DNA from: Rhizophagus irregularis
Lineage: Eukaryota > Glomeromycota > Glomeromycetes > Glomerales > Glomeraceae
NCBI RefSeq assembly: GCF_026210795.1
Contig: NC_089433.1
Coordinates: 558,001-622,000, forward strand
Length of the DNA stretch: 64,000 nt
Direction of reading: 5' to 3'
Shown: positions 1 through 11,511 of the stretch, one piece after another
How positions within the stretch are numbered: position 1 is the first letter of the stretch
How the letters are laid out: every line of letters begins with the position of its first letter
Program-made: the position numbers and the translations under genes
Notes under the pieces: generated by a model
Seen by the model: the letters and a program-made list of their open reading frames with translations, nothing else
Told to the model about the DNA's origin: nothing
The model's database searches: none

Positions 1-70
1 GGTTAGACTATGGAATCATTGGGCCATTATAATAGAATATTCATCTGAATTATCCAAATCAAAACAGGAA

Positions 71-513
71 CAGAAATCTACGAAAGATAAAACGGAAACG
101 TTAGTAACGTTTCTTAAGTTAATTTAATTCCGAATAGAACGTAACCTTACAACTTACCCAGGTAAGTTCCACCGTTCCCTACAAAAACAAAGGAAAAAGG
201 AAACGTTAGCAATGATGTTCCTTAAGCCAATTTTGAATAGAACGCCACTCTTAAAACTTACCCAGGAAAGTTTCAGGTCTTCAAGGCCGTTCCCTACAAA
301 AACAAAGGAAAAACAAAACGCTAACAATGTTTCTTAAGCCAATTCCGAATAGAACGCCACCATTACAACTTACTCAGGTAAGTTTCAGGTCTTCAAGGCC
401 GTTCCCTACAAAAACAAAGGAAAAACGAAACGTTAGAAACGTTTCTTAAGTATTAAAAAAAACCTTTGTCCCCAACTTACGAAATCGTTTCCAAGACTTC
501 AAGAGTCCGTTCC
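71..513 (-). repeat. Array of splice-site-bounded repeat units, left copy
   Basis: Mirror of the right-arm array at 20618-21060. On the minus strand the units run: T-rich tract ending TTTTGTAG, then a 21-33 nt segment starting GGAACGG, then GTAAGT, then a 70-80 nt intron-like stretch containing CTTAAGAAAC. The period is about 100-115 bp. It looks like a tandemly duplicated exon-intron module; the right copy is described in detail in its own entry. Confidence 0.7.
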
Positions 514-1811
514 CTATAAAATATAAAAAATAAACGTTAATAAAATTTCTAAAAAGTGAATTTAAAAATTTTTTGATATTTACCTTTCAAGTCGAGTCCT
601 AAATAAGGTTCCGTGTTCCTGATTTTATATTTGAAATTTTTTTTTTTAAAAAAGAAAAATCGAAATCTCGAAATCCAAAAAAATTTATATAAAAAAAAAT
701 AAAAATCCGGTTTAAAACCGAAAAAAATAATGAAAAAATAAAAAATAAAAAAAAATTCGGTTTGAAAAAAACCGATAAAAAAAATCAAATAACAAAAAAA
801 GCCATAACGGGAAATAAAAAATGTTTATATAAGAAAAAAAAATTATATAAAAAAAAATATTTACCGATACGAAATTTTTTTTTATTTAAAAATCAGAAAA
901 AAAGAAAAAAAAGAGATCGATAAATAATTTATCGAATCTGATTTATTTAGTCCAATCAAATTTGATTGTCGAAAATTATTTCGGTCATTCGTTTCGACGT
1001 AATTACAATACGGCCTTGTGTGACATTCGGAACTACAGTATTGGAATCTTTTTTTTTTTTTTTTTTACGATGACAAACGCATATTTATTTAATTATAATA
1101 CCTTTGTAAATGGTATATTGCGCACAAATACAAATACAAGCTATAGAATAATCTCAATATACCCATTGAAATTGAGTAGGTAAAACCCACTCGCTCTCTC
1201 CATGTCAAAGCGACTCCCGTCCCCGATCAACACCTTTAACCACTACACCAACCTATTTAGAACTATCTACATACATGGGTATATCTCGCTAGTCTATACT
1301 ATACTACCCAAACTACTTTTTATTTTTACCCTTTTTCTTTTTTCGGCCCATCCAGGGTTCCCGGCCCAGGGTTCTTTTTCTTTTTTAACTTTAACTTCTC
1401 TCAAACCGTCTTCTGATTCTTTGAAATCCACGTCGCTGCGTGTTCCCTGTATACGCTTCTTGACTTCTTTTATATAATCTTCATCCTCCGATGATGATGA
1501 CGATGTAGGCGGTAAAAATCCACTACCCTTCGATATAGCAAATGGGTTACGATTCGTATACAGTATCGTTCTGAGGATGAGGATTTGAAATTAGTGTAGT
1601 ATGATTAACAGTTTAATATACATCACTTATTGTTAACAAATATTTTATTTATATAAAGAAAATGCGAAATACAGATAAGAAAAAACAAAAAGAGAATGAT
1701 ATATTTATAAAGAGATATAAAGGGATATAATAAAATGGAAAATAAGAAATGTAGAGAACGAAGAATCAAAAAAATAGAACTATCAAAAGTAAAAAAGCGA
1801 AATGTAAAAAG

Positions 1812-2873
1812 CTAATTAGGGTTATCTGAATTATTATTGGAATCAGTGGCGGCAAGAACGTCTGAAGCGATATCTGCTAATTTTTGTAATTTGTTAACAC
1901 GAAAAGATGATCTTGTTTTTCTTTTTGTAGGTTGTTTGGGTTGTTGCAAGTTTTTATGGATTGTTTTCGCGTTAGTATGTGTGTTTGCTGCTGGCGGAGT
2001 AGAGATTGTTTTCGTGTTAGTATGTGTGTTTGCTGCTGGCGGAGTAGAAGAGGAAGTGGTATTTGTTGTTGAAGTAGGAGGTAGTTGAGGCTTGATGGGT
2101 GATGCATCAGGACTTGAAACAGGTGATTTTAAGGAATTTAGCCATGGCATACGTTTTGTTGGGGATGAAGTGATAGGAGATTGTTGGCCTCGAAGGAAAC
2201 TAAAGTTGTGTAGCTCTAAATAGAGCTTGCCTTCGATTGATGATAGTGTGCCTGAAAAAAAAACAGATGATCCTCGTTTAACAATGGTGGTTTGATTCAT
2301 AAACCTGCTACCGGTTGGATGAAATAACGTAATTGGCACTTCAGTAGGTTTATCTTTTGATAAATAATCGGTAATAACACATTCTATTTGAATACCAATA
2401 TCAGTAATTAGAGCAGGTTCAGATGCCATAGCGACACCAACTACATTAATTTGGTGTACTGGAAGATTTTCGGGCAATATATCCAAAATAGTGGCCGAAG
2501 TTAAGATAATCTAAATTGGTTAATAATAATTTTTTTCAATATTCTTTCCCTTTTTTTCTTGAAGTTTAATTAAAATACATGATTAAATTTTATTTATTTA
2601 CAAAAATTGAATACTTACGTCAAGTTCATTATTTTTAGCACTTTTACTAAATTTAGAATTTGCAATTGATAAAACTTGTCCTTCGCTCAATTTCGGTACA
2701 TAACATGGCTTAGTTTCGTCTACAGGATAAAATACTGTAATGTTGAAAGTTTGTACAGCCTCTCCTTCCTCCTCGAGCCGAGCGTATCCAAGAGCAGAAC
2801 CCACGAAAAAGTCACTTGAGGTTCTTTCTTTGTAATCTGATACATATAGTATCGTCGAAAGTTGGGCAGGTAT
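1812..2873 (-). pseudogene. Left-arm copy of the 317 aa two-exon gene, start codon lost
   Basis: This is the inverted partner of the gene at 18261-19322. Exon 1 is complement(2619-2873) and exon 2 is complement(1812-2510), joined by a GTAAGT...TTTAG intron in phase 0. The reading frame is open throughout and differs from the right copy by one residue noticed (Ile for Val in the VITDIG(I/V)QIEC region). The base triplet matching the right-copy ATG reads ATA here (2871-2873), and a one-base homopolymer change further up breaks the alternative upstream in-frame ATG seen in the right copy. The first remaining Met in frame lies inside the conserved region (Met-Gly-Ser-Ala). The copy is therefore probably silent or makes a truncated protein. 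It lies about 0.5 kb from the transposon that split this arm. Confidence 0.75.
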
Positions 2874-3135
2874 TATTGATATATATATATAAAGACAGGT
2901 AAAAGAAAATAGGAAAAGAAAAAAATTTTTTTTTCATTCAAATTAAAAGGACTAGATAATTTATTTTAGATAAAGATAAAAAATAATCGGTCATTTTTTT
3001 TCATTATCTATGTGAATTTTTTTTTTTTTTTTTTTTTATCATTATCATCTGTGGAATGTATTTTTTTAGAAATAACAACGAGAAAAAAATCAGAAATAGA
3101 AATATAGCGCTATCATTTTTTCAAAAATCACAGAA

Positions 3136-3387
3136 TCATATGATTTTTTTTTTTATACAAAATTTTATCGAAAGAAATTGTAGCCACACTTTTGAAAAAA
3201 ATTTTTTTACTAAACAAAAAAAGAAATTGTAGCCACACTTTTTTGAGTTACACTTTTTTTTAGTTAGGGGAAAAAAAAAAAAAAATTTTTTTTTCATTTT
3301 CGTTTTAAATTTTTTTTTCAAAAAGAAAATATATAATAAAAAGATCAGCAAAGATCAACAAAATCGAAATGAATGTAAAAATTTATT
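3136..3387. other. Low-complexity A/T tract inside the arm
   Basis: Poly-A and poly-T runs with two copies of GTAGCCACACTTTT about 50 bp apart. This continues the 5' flank of the two-exon gene; no coding signal is seen. The same stretch is present in the right arm at about 17745-18010. Confidence 0.6.
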
Positions 3388-3395
3388 AATTGATG
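3388..3395. repeat. Target-site duplication, left
   Basis: AATTGATG, repeated at 8051-8058. The uninterrupted right arm holds this octamer once (reverse complement at 17735-17750 region), which shows directly that it was duplicated on insertion. Confidence 0.95.
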
Positions 3396-3422
3396 AGGAC
3401 CCCGAAATATATATATAGAGGT
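3396..3422 (+). repeat. Terminal inverted repeat, left
   Basis: 27 bp, perfect inverse match to 8024-8050; begins AGGACCCCGAAATATATATA. Confidence 0.95.
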
Positions 3423-3708
3423 GGGGTGCAAGGTTGCGTCGTCACCATATAAACTTTTTTTGAGGTTAGATTTTGATTTGCGTACAATCAATGGATTTTT
3501 TAGCCAAAGTCATGTTATCAGTTTGCGTATTTTTGATAAATTTTTTATAAGTAAGGGGTTTGATTTGCGTATTTTTGATACTAATTTGATATACACGTAT
3601 TTATATATATACGCACGTGATAAGTAGATTTAAATATACTAATTGATCTGCATAGTTATGCAAGATATATCATAGATACATCTCTTTTTTTTTTACTTAT
3701 TTCGAAAG

Positions 3709-6700
3709 ATGTCAAGTTGGAAATACAGTTACGAAAGGCTTTTAAAGCATAAATATGTTGCTTGTATTATACATCCTAAAAAAGTAGTGTGTATTTGTGG
3801 CAAAGAAATCAAACTTAATCGAAAGTGGGAAGAGGACTATCTTGACCGTCATGTTCGTCGTTCTGGTTGCAAAGCGGATGAAGGTCAAAGAACATTATAT
3901 AATTGGTTTCAACCAGCGAAGTTAAAACAAAATGAACAAATTGAGGAGGAAGAGGAATATGATTCTGATATATATGACAATATGGATGACGATGATATAG
4001 TGCGAATTGATGAAGAAAATGAAGATGATCAAAATCAAGATGATCAAGATGATCAAAATGAATATTTAGCTATTAATATTAATGAAACATTAGATAATAA
4101 AAATAGTAGCAAAAATGCTAAAAAAAGAAAATTAATTTGTATTGGCCTTCGGTCTACAGAAATATCAAGTTACATTAAACGGACTCCTGCACAGTTTGGT
4201 GGTAGTCGTCGTATTGAGATTGTTGCACGTGAGCTTTTTCCTAACCTGTTTCCATATAAGTTCAATAGAAAAAAATTGAATTCTAAACAAAAAAGGTTAT
4301 TAAACCGTGCACTTTTTGCAGAATCTATATGGAAAATCGACCGATCATGTAAGTAGTTCACTAAATATGTGATCTCCAATATTAATTTCTGCTTTATTAA
4401 TAACTATTTATTTCTTTAAATAAGGTAATGCAATACGTGCAAAAAGTTGTACTGGAGTTGCTGAAGAGGGAAATATATGCCATGAGTGTTCTTTTATTCG
4501 GTATAATAAAATTTTACGCAATAGAATAGTGCAACCTTTACCATTACCTGATAATATCAAATTTACGCCCAAATATTATTGGGAAGACAATCCTTTAAAA
4601 CGATATCTTCAGAATTGTGACCTTCGTGACATTTGGAATACACTTAATAATGAATCGGAAAATCAACAAGAGAATCCGTGGATTATCCTTGCCAATAAAG
4701 CTATAAAAGGTGCTTTTAAGGATATGCCAGTATTTACTGGTCTTTGTGAGGTTATGGGTAATGCAATTGAACGAAAAATCAATAACAAATCTAAAAGAAA
4801 TTTAAAATATAGCGAAGAATTTACCAATTTTTTAACTATTTTGGGAGGAATAAGTTCAAGGGCCTTAGAATTGTTCAGACAAAATTTAGAAGGTCGTTCA
4901 CTTCAATCAATTCGGTTAGTTAATTTAATATTTTTAAATATAAATTGTTTAAATTTTGATTTCTAATTGTTTTAACTAAATTTATTAGACAATTAAGAAG
5001 AAATAATGAAGATTATTTAACGAATCCAGAACTATGTTATGAAAATGTAGCAAGATTTAAAAGATTAGTTGATTCAATAAATTATAATGGTCCAGTTTCA
5101 GCAATGACCGATAATACAAAACTCAAGTCACGATTACGGTATTCTCCTAATCTTGGTTGTATTATTGGATCAGTATTTTCAAAAAAAGAAGCAGAAATTA
5201 ATACATATAATGATATTCCAAGAATTATTAATAAAATTAAACTAGAAAATGGAATGGCTAAGAATGTTCGCGCATATATTTTACAAGTAAGAATTTAATT
5301 TAAATTATTTATTAATTATTAATTTTCTAATTTATATATTTTATTGTAAAACAGATACCATTACCGGCATTTCCTCCTGTAGTTATTGCTTTAATTCCGA
5401 ATAAAGGAACTGAGACTGCAAATGCAATATCGCAATTACATAAACAATTAGTTTTAGGAATTGCACCACAACTTGGTCTTTGTATACTCTCTTTAGGATC
5501 TGATGGTGCAATAACAGAATTTCAAGCACAACAGTTAATTTTAAACATTCAAACAAATGAAAAGTTAATAATTAAAGAACCTCAATTTAATATTAACTTT
5601 TCTTGTCCAATTTTTAATAATGTTGGTCCTGTAGTAAGGATTCAGGATCCAAAACACGCAAAAAAGACAGCAAGAAATGCCATAATGTCAGGAGCACGAT
5701 TATTAACATTTGGCAACTCTTCAGCCCGATTTGATCATTTTTTACAACTTATTAATCAATATGATTCTATTATGTATAAGAATGATGTTATTAATCTGGA
5801 CCGTCAAGATGATGCAGCTGCTTATCGAACCTTTTGTTCTTCAAATTTTCGACAATGTTTAACAGCTGATTATAAAGTTAAAATTGGAATGGAAGGATTT
5901 GCTATTTATATTTTTGTAATTGGTAATATTAATTGTATACTATATAAATATTTTAAAAATTAATTTTAATTTTAACATTTATTTTTTATTTATAAAAGGA
6001 GAAATCATTGATAGTTATCTAAACCGTAATATTGCACCACTTGAACGAATTAGAATGGTTATGACTGGTTATTTTTTCATTCAATTATGGCGTATCCATA
6101 TAGAAACTCTTTCTCAAAAATATCCTGAATTTATTTCAATACGACAAAACTTTTTAGCAAACCAAACATTTGCTATTTTCATTTCTCTTTGTGAATCACT
6201 TATTTTGTTAATTAAGGCTCATCGTGAATATTATCCACAAGTACCATTTTTACCTTGGTTTCATGGATCTGAGCCTGTGGAACACTTTTTTGGTATTGCG
6301 CGCCAATTAAATCCAGATTTTGATTTTGCAGATTTAATCCAAATACTTCCTAAAATATCACAGTATTCCAGAGCTTTAAGATCAAAAAAATTATCTTTTA
6401 ATCAAGAAAAAACTGTTCGTCAAGGTAATATTATTTAATTACAAATTTTTTTTTTATTTATTTATTTTTTTTTTAACAATAAATTTTTATTAATTTTATT
6501 ACAGGTTATCATTTTGACTATAATACTGGTAATTTAGAAGAATCAACATTAGAAATATTGAGACTTTGGCCAACAGATGAACAAATTTCACAAACAATAA
6601 AGCATTCACGCTACTTAGCTTGTGAACTTGCCGAATTTCTTGGAATGATTCAACCTGCAGATATCGCTCTTGAACCAAATTTACAAGTTTTAATCAATAT

Positions 6701-7852
6701 TCATGAAAAAGAAGTTTCCATGTCATGCAGAAAACTTCATGATGAAAACGATAAAGAACAAGTTGAAAACGCTGAAATTGACCTAACCACAGCATTAACA
6801 GAAGCATCTCATGAAATGAAGCGTATTTCAACAGAAGAATGTGATAATAATGATGATGATTTATCAAATTTATTCCAAAAAGAGTCTTCACAACTAAATA
6901 TAATTGATCAAATTCAAAAAGATCTCTCTGTTTTATATAATGGAGACAGCAGTAAGTGATAATTTTATTATACTTTAAAATTTATTATTTATTCTTTATT
7001 AATCAAACAATTTCTCAAATATAGTTAACTCCGGATTTCAATATGAAATAGAAGATAACTTAAATTTTGAAATTCTATTACAACAACGGCAAAGACATGA
7101 AGCATATACTTCAAAGCCACTTGAACGAAAATTTAAAACAGTTTCTACAAAAACCAGTGCCATTGCCACTATACAGCCGAATAAAGCTAGTCATTTTGTT
7201 GCTTACTTTACTAAAAATGAAAATCCAGAGCAACGATTTGTTACTCAACGTGAAAAACGATGGAAGGAAACCCGTAAAAAAATGTCTATTACCTTAGCTC
7301 AATTTCATGCTGAAGAATTGGCAAAATTAAAAAAAAAAGCAAACTTTACCTAAAAAGAAGATACAGCAATCTCTTATTCAAAGTGAGTATAATTTCTTGT
7401 TATGTATCTTTTAATTGCAGTCAAGTACTAATATAAATTTATTATTTCCAAAAGTTCCAAATATTGAAACTGCGAATATCTCAAAGGATTTTCCGTTAAT
7501 TAAAGGAGATTATGTTTTCGTTATATATGGTAATCAAATGTGTGTAGGGAGAGTTATTGCAGTTTATTTCGAAGCTTATGGCAATCATTGCTATTCTGAA
7601 GAAGCAATAACAAATTTAGATGATATATCTTATATTTCTTTACATGTTTATATTCCAATCCATCATGTATTTAGTGATTTAACTAGCGAAGGGTGCAATA
7701 TTTTAGCTCATCATCTTGCTTCTAATATCATTTATCATATTGGACCAACTAGTGTGTTAGTTGAAGAAAATGTATTGAAGCTACTGGGAAACGAAAAACA
7801 GTATTATTATAGTTATTTTGGTCGAAAAGATGTAATTGAAACAATACGATAG
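3709..7852 (+). CDS. P-element-like transposase, eight exons, frameshifted near 7335
   Basis: Exons by GT-AG junctions that keep frame: 3709-4348, 4425-4914, 4989-5286, 5355-5922, 5999-6424, 6505-6951, 7025-about 7379, 7421-7852. The N-terminus (residues about 25-65) has a Cys/His cluster, VCICGKEIKLNRKWEEDYLD then His...Cys, probably a DNA-binding zinc finger, followed by an acidic Asn/Asp linker. The centre holds TDNTKLKSRLRYSPNLG, SLGSDGAITE and the motif DPKHAKKTARN, which matches the D-x-x-H-x-x-K-x-x-R-N block of P-element/THAP9 transposases. EPVEHFFGIARQLNPD recalls the downstream Glu-Phe-Phe-Gly-x-x-R block of the same family. A run of ten A near 7329-7338 puts the end of exon 7 out of frame with the last exon (stop at about 7351), so the copy is probably recently dead. 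It is the only gene of the element and would cut and paste it. Confidence 0.75.
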
Positions 7853-8023
7853 TGTTTTACATTTAAAATTTATAATAAACAACGGCAAATCACATGATGA
7901 TTAAGTCATAAGCTTGGTTTGCTTATTTTTTCTAACTATTTGAGGTTAAGTGTCAAATTTGCGTACTGACCTTATTAAAAACCCTTGCGTACAGCTATTA
8001 GTAAAAAATTTTTGTGTCCTCTG

Positions 8024-8050
8024 ACCTCTATATATATATTTCGGGGTCCT
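8024..8050 (-). repeat. Terminal inverted repeat, right
   Basis: 27 bp, perfect inverse match to 3396-3422; ends TTTCGGGGTCCT. Confidence 0.95.
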
Positions 8051-8058
8051 AATTGATG
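8051..8058. repeat. Target-site duplication, right
   Basis: AATTGATG, the partner of 3388-3395. The arm sequence resumes directly after it. Confidence 0.95.
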
Positions 8059-8149
8059 CCATTAAGTTAACGTACAATGAAAGTGGCACAAAAGTGAATA
8101 ATTTTCAATTTTATTCTATGATATCAAAGAAGCAATATTGCGATATTGC

Positions 8150-8224
8150 GTCTATAGCAATAGCTATAGCTATAGCAATAGCAATAGCAATAGCAATAGC
8201 TAATAGCTATATAGCTATAGTATA
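8150..8224. repeat. AGCAAT/AGCTAT microsatellite, left arm
   Basis: Tandem hexamers of the type TAGCAA/TAGCTA, about 75 bp. The right-arm allele at 17541-17648 is longer, so the locus is unstable between the two arms. Confidence 0.9.
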
Positions 8225-8375
8225 AGATTCAACTACGAAGTTCACATGGTGCATTCCCAAAAAGATGAAAATCTGCATGAAGATCGGAGGACAAACTACA
8301 AATTAAGCGAAAAAGTGAATAAATAAGGAAGGTCATGCAGGATGATCACCACTTCAGAAATATACTATCGCCAAT

Positions 8376-8985
8376 CTACCGTGCTACCTCCAAAATATAT
8401 ATGATTTTGAAGACTTTGCAGATTGAAGTATTTGATATGCGCGTTTTGTCAATAGACTGTTCTCTACCAAAATGTTGCTTTTTAACATTTTTATCTATTC
8501 CCAAACTTCTATCAATTTCATTAAGTTTATTACACCTCACTTTCCAAAAAATCATAGATTTATCCAAAATTTCATTCCTAAAATTGTATGACAAAATTCA
8601 ACTTTCGATTTCGTAGATAATAATTGTTTGAAGAAGCTAATTAACGAAACCTTTAATTAAATCTATGAAAGTTATGTCACTTATGTGATCCTCAGATACT
8701 ACAAGCTTCCAAATATCATTAATATTCTTAACATGTTCCAAAGTGATATGATTATTAGGATCTAAAAGCTTATTCATTTCTTGAAAAAGTCGTGATTATA
8801 TTCCAGAAATTAAATCTTTCATATCACTTCGTCTTTCTTCACAAATCCAAATATGATTGAAATCCTCTTCATCCTCTTCACACATAGGACAAAACCTTTC
8901 TTTATATAGTGAAAATAAAGTCCTTTTAATTTGTTCAATGCAAGGAAGTTCTTCAATCAGATATTGTATAAATAAAATTTTCTGA
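8376..8985 (-). pseudogene. LINE-type non-LTR retrotransposon, 3' coding remnant
   Basis: Read on the minus strand, one frame gives ILFIQYLIEELPCIEQIKRT, then FCPMCEEDEEDFNHIWICEE. The second block has the C-x2-C...H-x-x-x-C zinc-knuckle pattern that ends ORF2 of many LINEs (reverse-transcriptase-associated zinc-binding type). Downstream, after stops such as GGA-ATA-TAA near 8811, more coding-like sequence follows (YNFRNEILDKSMIFWKVRCN). It abuts the inner end of the left inverted-repeat arm at 8375. It has internal stops and lacks the reverse transcriptase core, so it is a dead 5'-truncated copy. Confidence 0.6.
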
Positions 8986-9454
8986 TTTATTTTTTTATTT
9001 TTTTTAGATCGTTATAGATTTTTCAGAATTTTTTTTAAAAATTTTTTTTTCTAATAATAGGTATAATACGTTGTATATTCTGATTTTAAATTTTTTTCTA
9101 ATAATAATAAATAGTTATTGGATGAGGGAGTAGCTAAATTGGTCACAGGACTGAATGATTGGATGACGTAGTGGCCATTTTCACCAATCAATGAAGGTCC
9201 CTGTGACCAATATAGCCCACATCCAAGAAGTGTGTTATCGTTCTGACGTTTTTGATCATGCATTAATTAATAACATCATAAATAAAATTTTATAAATTTC
9301 ATTTTTATGCTATTTTTAATCCGCTTTATAAACTTTATTTAGCTTTATTTAAACTTTTCCTACAAAATATTCATTTGCACCATATTTTTTACTCCACTAT
9401 TATATATCAATCATGTGTTATTGATATGCCTAATAAAATACGGTCTATGAAAAT
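8986..9454. other. No gene seen
   Basis: T-rich tract, then about 200 bp of more balanced composition (9115-9265) with a minus-strand open frame of 70 codons that contains no recognised motif. Confidence 0.5.
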
Positions 9455-9852
9455 CTGCATGATCCTATTGGGCTGAACGATAACAGTATATATGGAGTAA
9501 TACCTTATATTGCACCAGAAATATTTAAAGGCGTCAAATTTTCTAAATCATCTGATATTTATTGTATGATTATGTGGGAATTAACAACTGGTTGTAAACC
9601 TTTTGCTAATGTTGAACATGATGTTGATTTAATTTATAAAATTATTGATGGAAAACGGCCTAATATTACTGATGGCACTCCCGAAGATTTTGCTAATTTA
9701 ATGAAAATCCTGATCCTAAAAAGAGACCTTCAGCAACTGATGTTTGTGAAATTTTTAATTCTTGGTCAAATATGGGAATGGATGCCAAATATTTTAATCA
9801 AGCTGAAGAAGTAAGATTAGAATTAATGAAATCAAAAATGCTTCAACAATAA
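9455..9852 (+). pseudogene. Protein kinase C-lobe fragment (tyrosine-kinase-like type)
   Basis: The frame reads YGVIPYIAPEIFKGVKFSKS, SDIYCMIMWELTTGCKPFAN, then KIIDGKRPNI, which is the activation-loop APE motif, the helix-F D-x-Y-x-x-x-x-x-W-E block and the P+1 region of a tyrosine-kinase-like kinase. After LANLMK near 9705 the frame shifts; the continuation NPDPKKRPSATDVCEIFNSW is in another frame, and the sequence expected between them (R-C-W-like) is missing. Two residues expected before M-I-M-W are also missing. Only the C-lobe remains: there is no glycine loop or catalytic loop. Such kinases are strongly expanded in glomeromycete genomes. Dead fragment. Confidence 0.8.
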
Positions 9853-10049
9853 AGGTATTAAGTTATTATTTTTAATCAGTATGTAAAGGAATTTATTAAT
9901 TACTTGATTCTTTTTCTTTAGAATATATTACAAAAGAATATGTGTTCGATATAAACTAATTGTTTTGGCCAATTCAGTATCAAAATAAGTTTTCAGAAGT
10001 AATCCAATAATTTCAAGGAAACAAGATGCAACTTGAAGATTTTACTAAA
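9853..10049. other. Short AT-rich gap
   Basis: Kinase 3' flank with an intron-like stretch; no further gene. Confidence 0.4.
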
Positions 10050-10260
10050 CTAGAAATATGCGTTCATTATTGGGATTTCATCCCCACCATGATGATACTA
10101 ATGTACATTATTTTATTTTTATTAGAAAAAAAGTTAAAAAAAGATTTTATATCTATAACGATCTATTGGCATTATTAAAAAAAAATCGGAAAATTTTATT
10201 TATACAATATCTGTCTTATGTATACCGATCTATTGTCATGATTAGAAAAAAAAAATTTTA
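10050..10260 (-). mobile_element. Helitron-like 3' terminus, minus strand
   Basis: On the minus strand the end reads GGGATGAAATCCC, then 18 nt ending ACGCATATTTCTAG, followed by T. This is the layout of a Helitron 3' end (hairpin, short spacer, CTRR, insertion before T) and it matches the end of the Helitron at 26884-26919. Inside lies a T/A-rich repeat block (CGATCTATTG, TTATTAGAAAAAAAA) shared with 13690-14350, so this is probably a non-autonomous relative. The 5' end was not found. Confidence 0.6.
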
Positions 10261-11511
10261 AAAAAAAAAATTCTGAAAGATTTTGTTTTCGAAATTTGGG
10301 ACGATTAGTTCTTTGGCCAGTTCGCCCTTTGTCCGAATCGTCCAAAATACGACTCATCTTCCGGCCAAATCATCCATTGTACGGATCGCCCATCACAGCC
10401 ACAATTGGTTCCCACTAAGCCATACGCCACATTACACTAATAAATCATATAAATAAACTATATAAATAAAAGAAACTATACTATATAAATAAAATATATA
10501 AAAAAAATTCCCATGTCTAAAATTCCCGTGACAGTACTGTATCACATGATTATTAACACAAATGAAAATGTTTTTAAGAACACAAGTTTTCTTTCTTATA
10601 CTATATATATTATATATTAATGTTATTATTTTTTCAACAACTTATCAATTCACTTAAAATAATTACTATACTGCTTTGTTATTTTTATAATAAAATGATA
10701 ATCTTTATAAGAAATATGTGTTCCAAAATCAAAATAAAGACTTCCAACACTATTGTTATTTCATTGACATAAGTTAAAATTTAAGTTATAAAAATTTTAA
10801 TGATTAATATACTTTTAATTAATAAAAAAGCATTATTTTTATTTTTAATTTATCAATTAATTTACAAGCAAACGGAAACATATTTGAAACACAACAATTG
10901 ACAGGAAACAACTGATTAAAAGTTTTGTTGGTAAGAATTTCATGCTGAAACTGGCGGTTATTCTTCTGTTAATAGAAAATGCACTTCATTTCATTAACAA
11001 TTAAGAATACAACAATTATACCGCTCTCCAATAATCATTTTATTGGAATAGCCAGGCAACGGCGGAGTTCGATTTTCTTACAAAACATTCCCTATTTAGG
11101 GTTAATTCTTTGGAAAGAATAAACACTTGTATATTAAAATTTTTTCACTTTAGATAAGCATGCGACAATTTTTATTGTAAATAAATTTAAGTACAACATT
11201 CTGAATAGAAATTTAAACAAATCATTACGTGATCTGATATGTTTATGTGGCTTCTTAAAAAGTATATCAAATATATAATCATAATTGTAAATTAAACAAA
11301 TTACAAATTGCCAAATCATTGATAAAAGTTAAAGATCAGGTGGCTATGCCCACTCCTAACTTAGCTCTAAACTTGTGTATATATGTGGCTTTGTTAAAAG
11401 CCATCATGACAATGTAACTTCCCAGCCAAAACCAATAAGCCCCAAAATTTAGTATGTATAAATCAACTAATTCTCCTGATTTTTTTTTTTATGTACATTA
11501 GATTCAAAATT
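10261..11511. other. No gene seen
   Basis: AT-rich non-coding sequence with microsatellite-like runs. The 10290-10440 stretch is less AT-rich with repeated CGTCCA/CGGCC words, but no open frame of note. Confidence 0.5.

Larger units (their letters stand above)
3396..8050 (+). mobile_element. DNA transposon with 27 bp TIRs and 8 bp TSD, P-element-like
   Basis: A 4655 bp element with perfect 27 bp terminal inverted repeats (3396-3422 and 8024-8050) starting AGGACCCCGAAATATA, and 8 bp target duplications. It carries one multi-exon gene (3709-7852). Subterminal motifs TTTGCGTA lie near 3477, 3518, 3562 on the left and near 7957 and 7985 on the right, all in direct orientation; the outermost pair are each preceded by TTTGAGGTTA. 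These are candidate transposase-binding sites. The 8 bp duplication and the transposase motifs fit the P superfamily better than Tc1 or MULE, but hAT and KDZ-type elements also make 8 bp duplications, so the superfamily is an inference. Confidence 0.9.
1..8375. repeat. Left arm of a long inverted repeat (split by a transposon)
   Basis: The reverse complement of 17384-21130 can be followed base by base from window position 1 to 3395 and again from 8059 to 8375. The break at 3396-8050 is a transposon insertion. Without it the arm is about 3.71 kb against 3.75 kb on the right; the difference comes from microsatellite and homopolymer length. Divergence is very low (single substitutions such as the start-codon change at 2871-2873), so the duplication is recent or the arms undergo gene conversion. 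The outer end cannot be placed because the arm touches the window edge. Confidence 0.95.

Noticed and set aside
1837-2088. Val/Phe-rich open frame antisense to the two-exon gene (and its mirror at 19046-19297)
   Set aside because: Shadow of the Ser/Thr/Pro-rich coding region on the other strand.
9051-9263. 70-codon minus-strand open frame
   Set aside because: No recognised motif, no splice context and no second copy in the window to support it.
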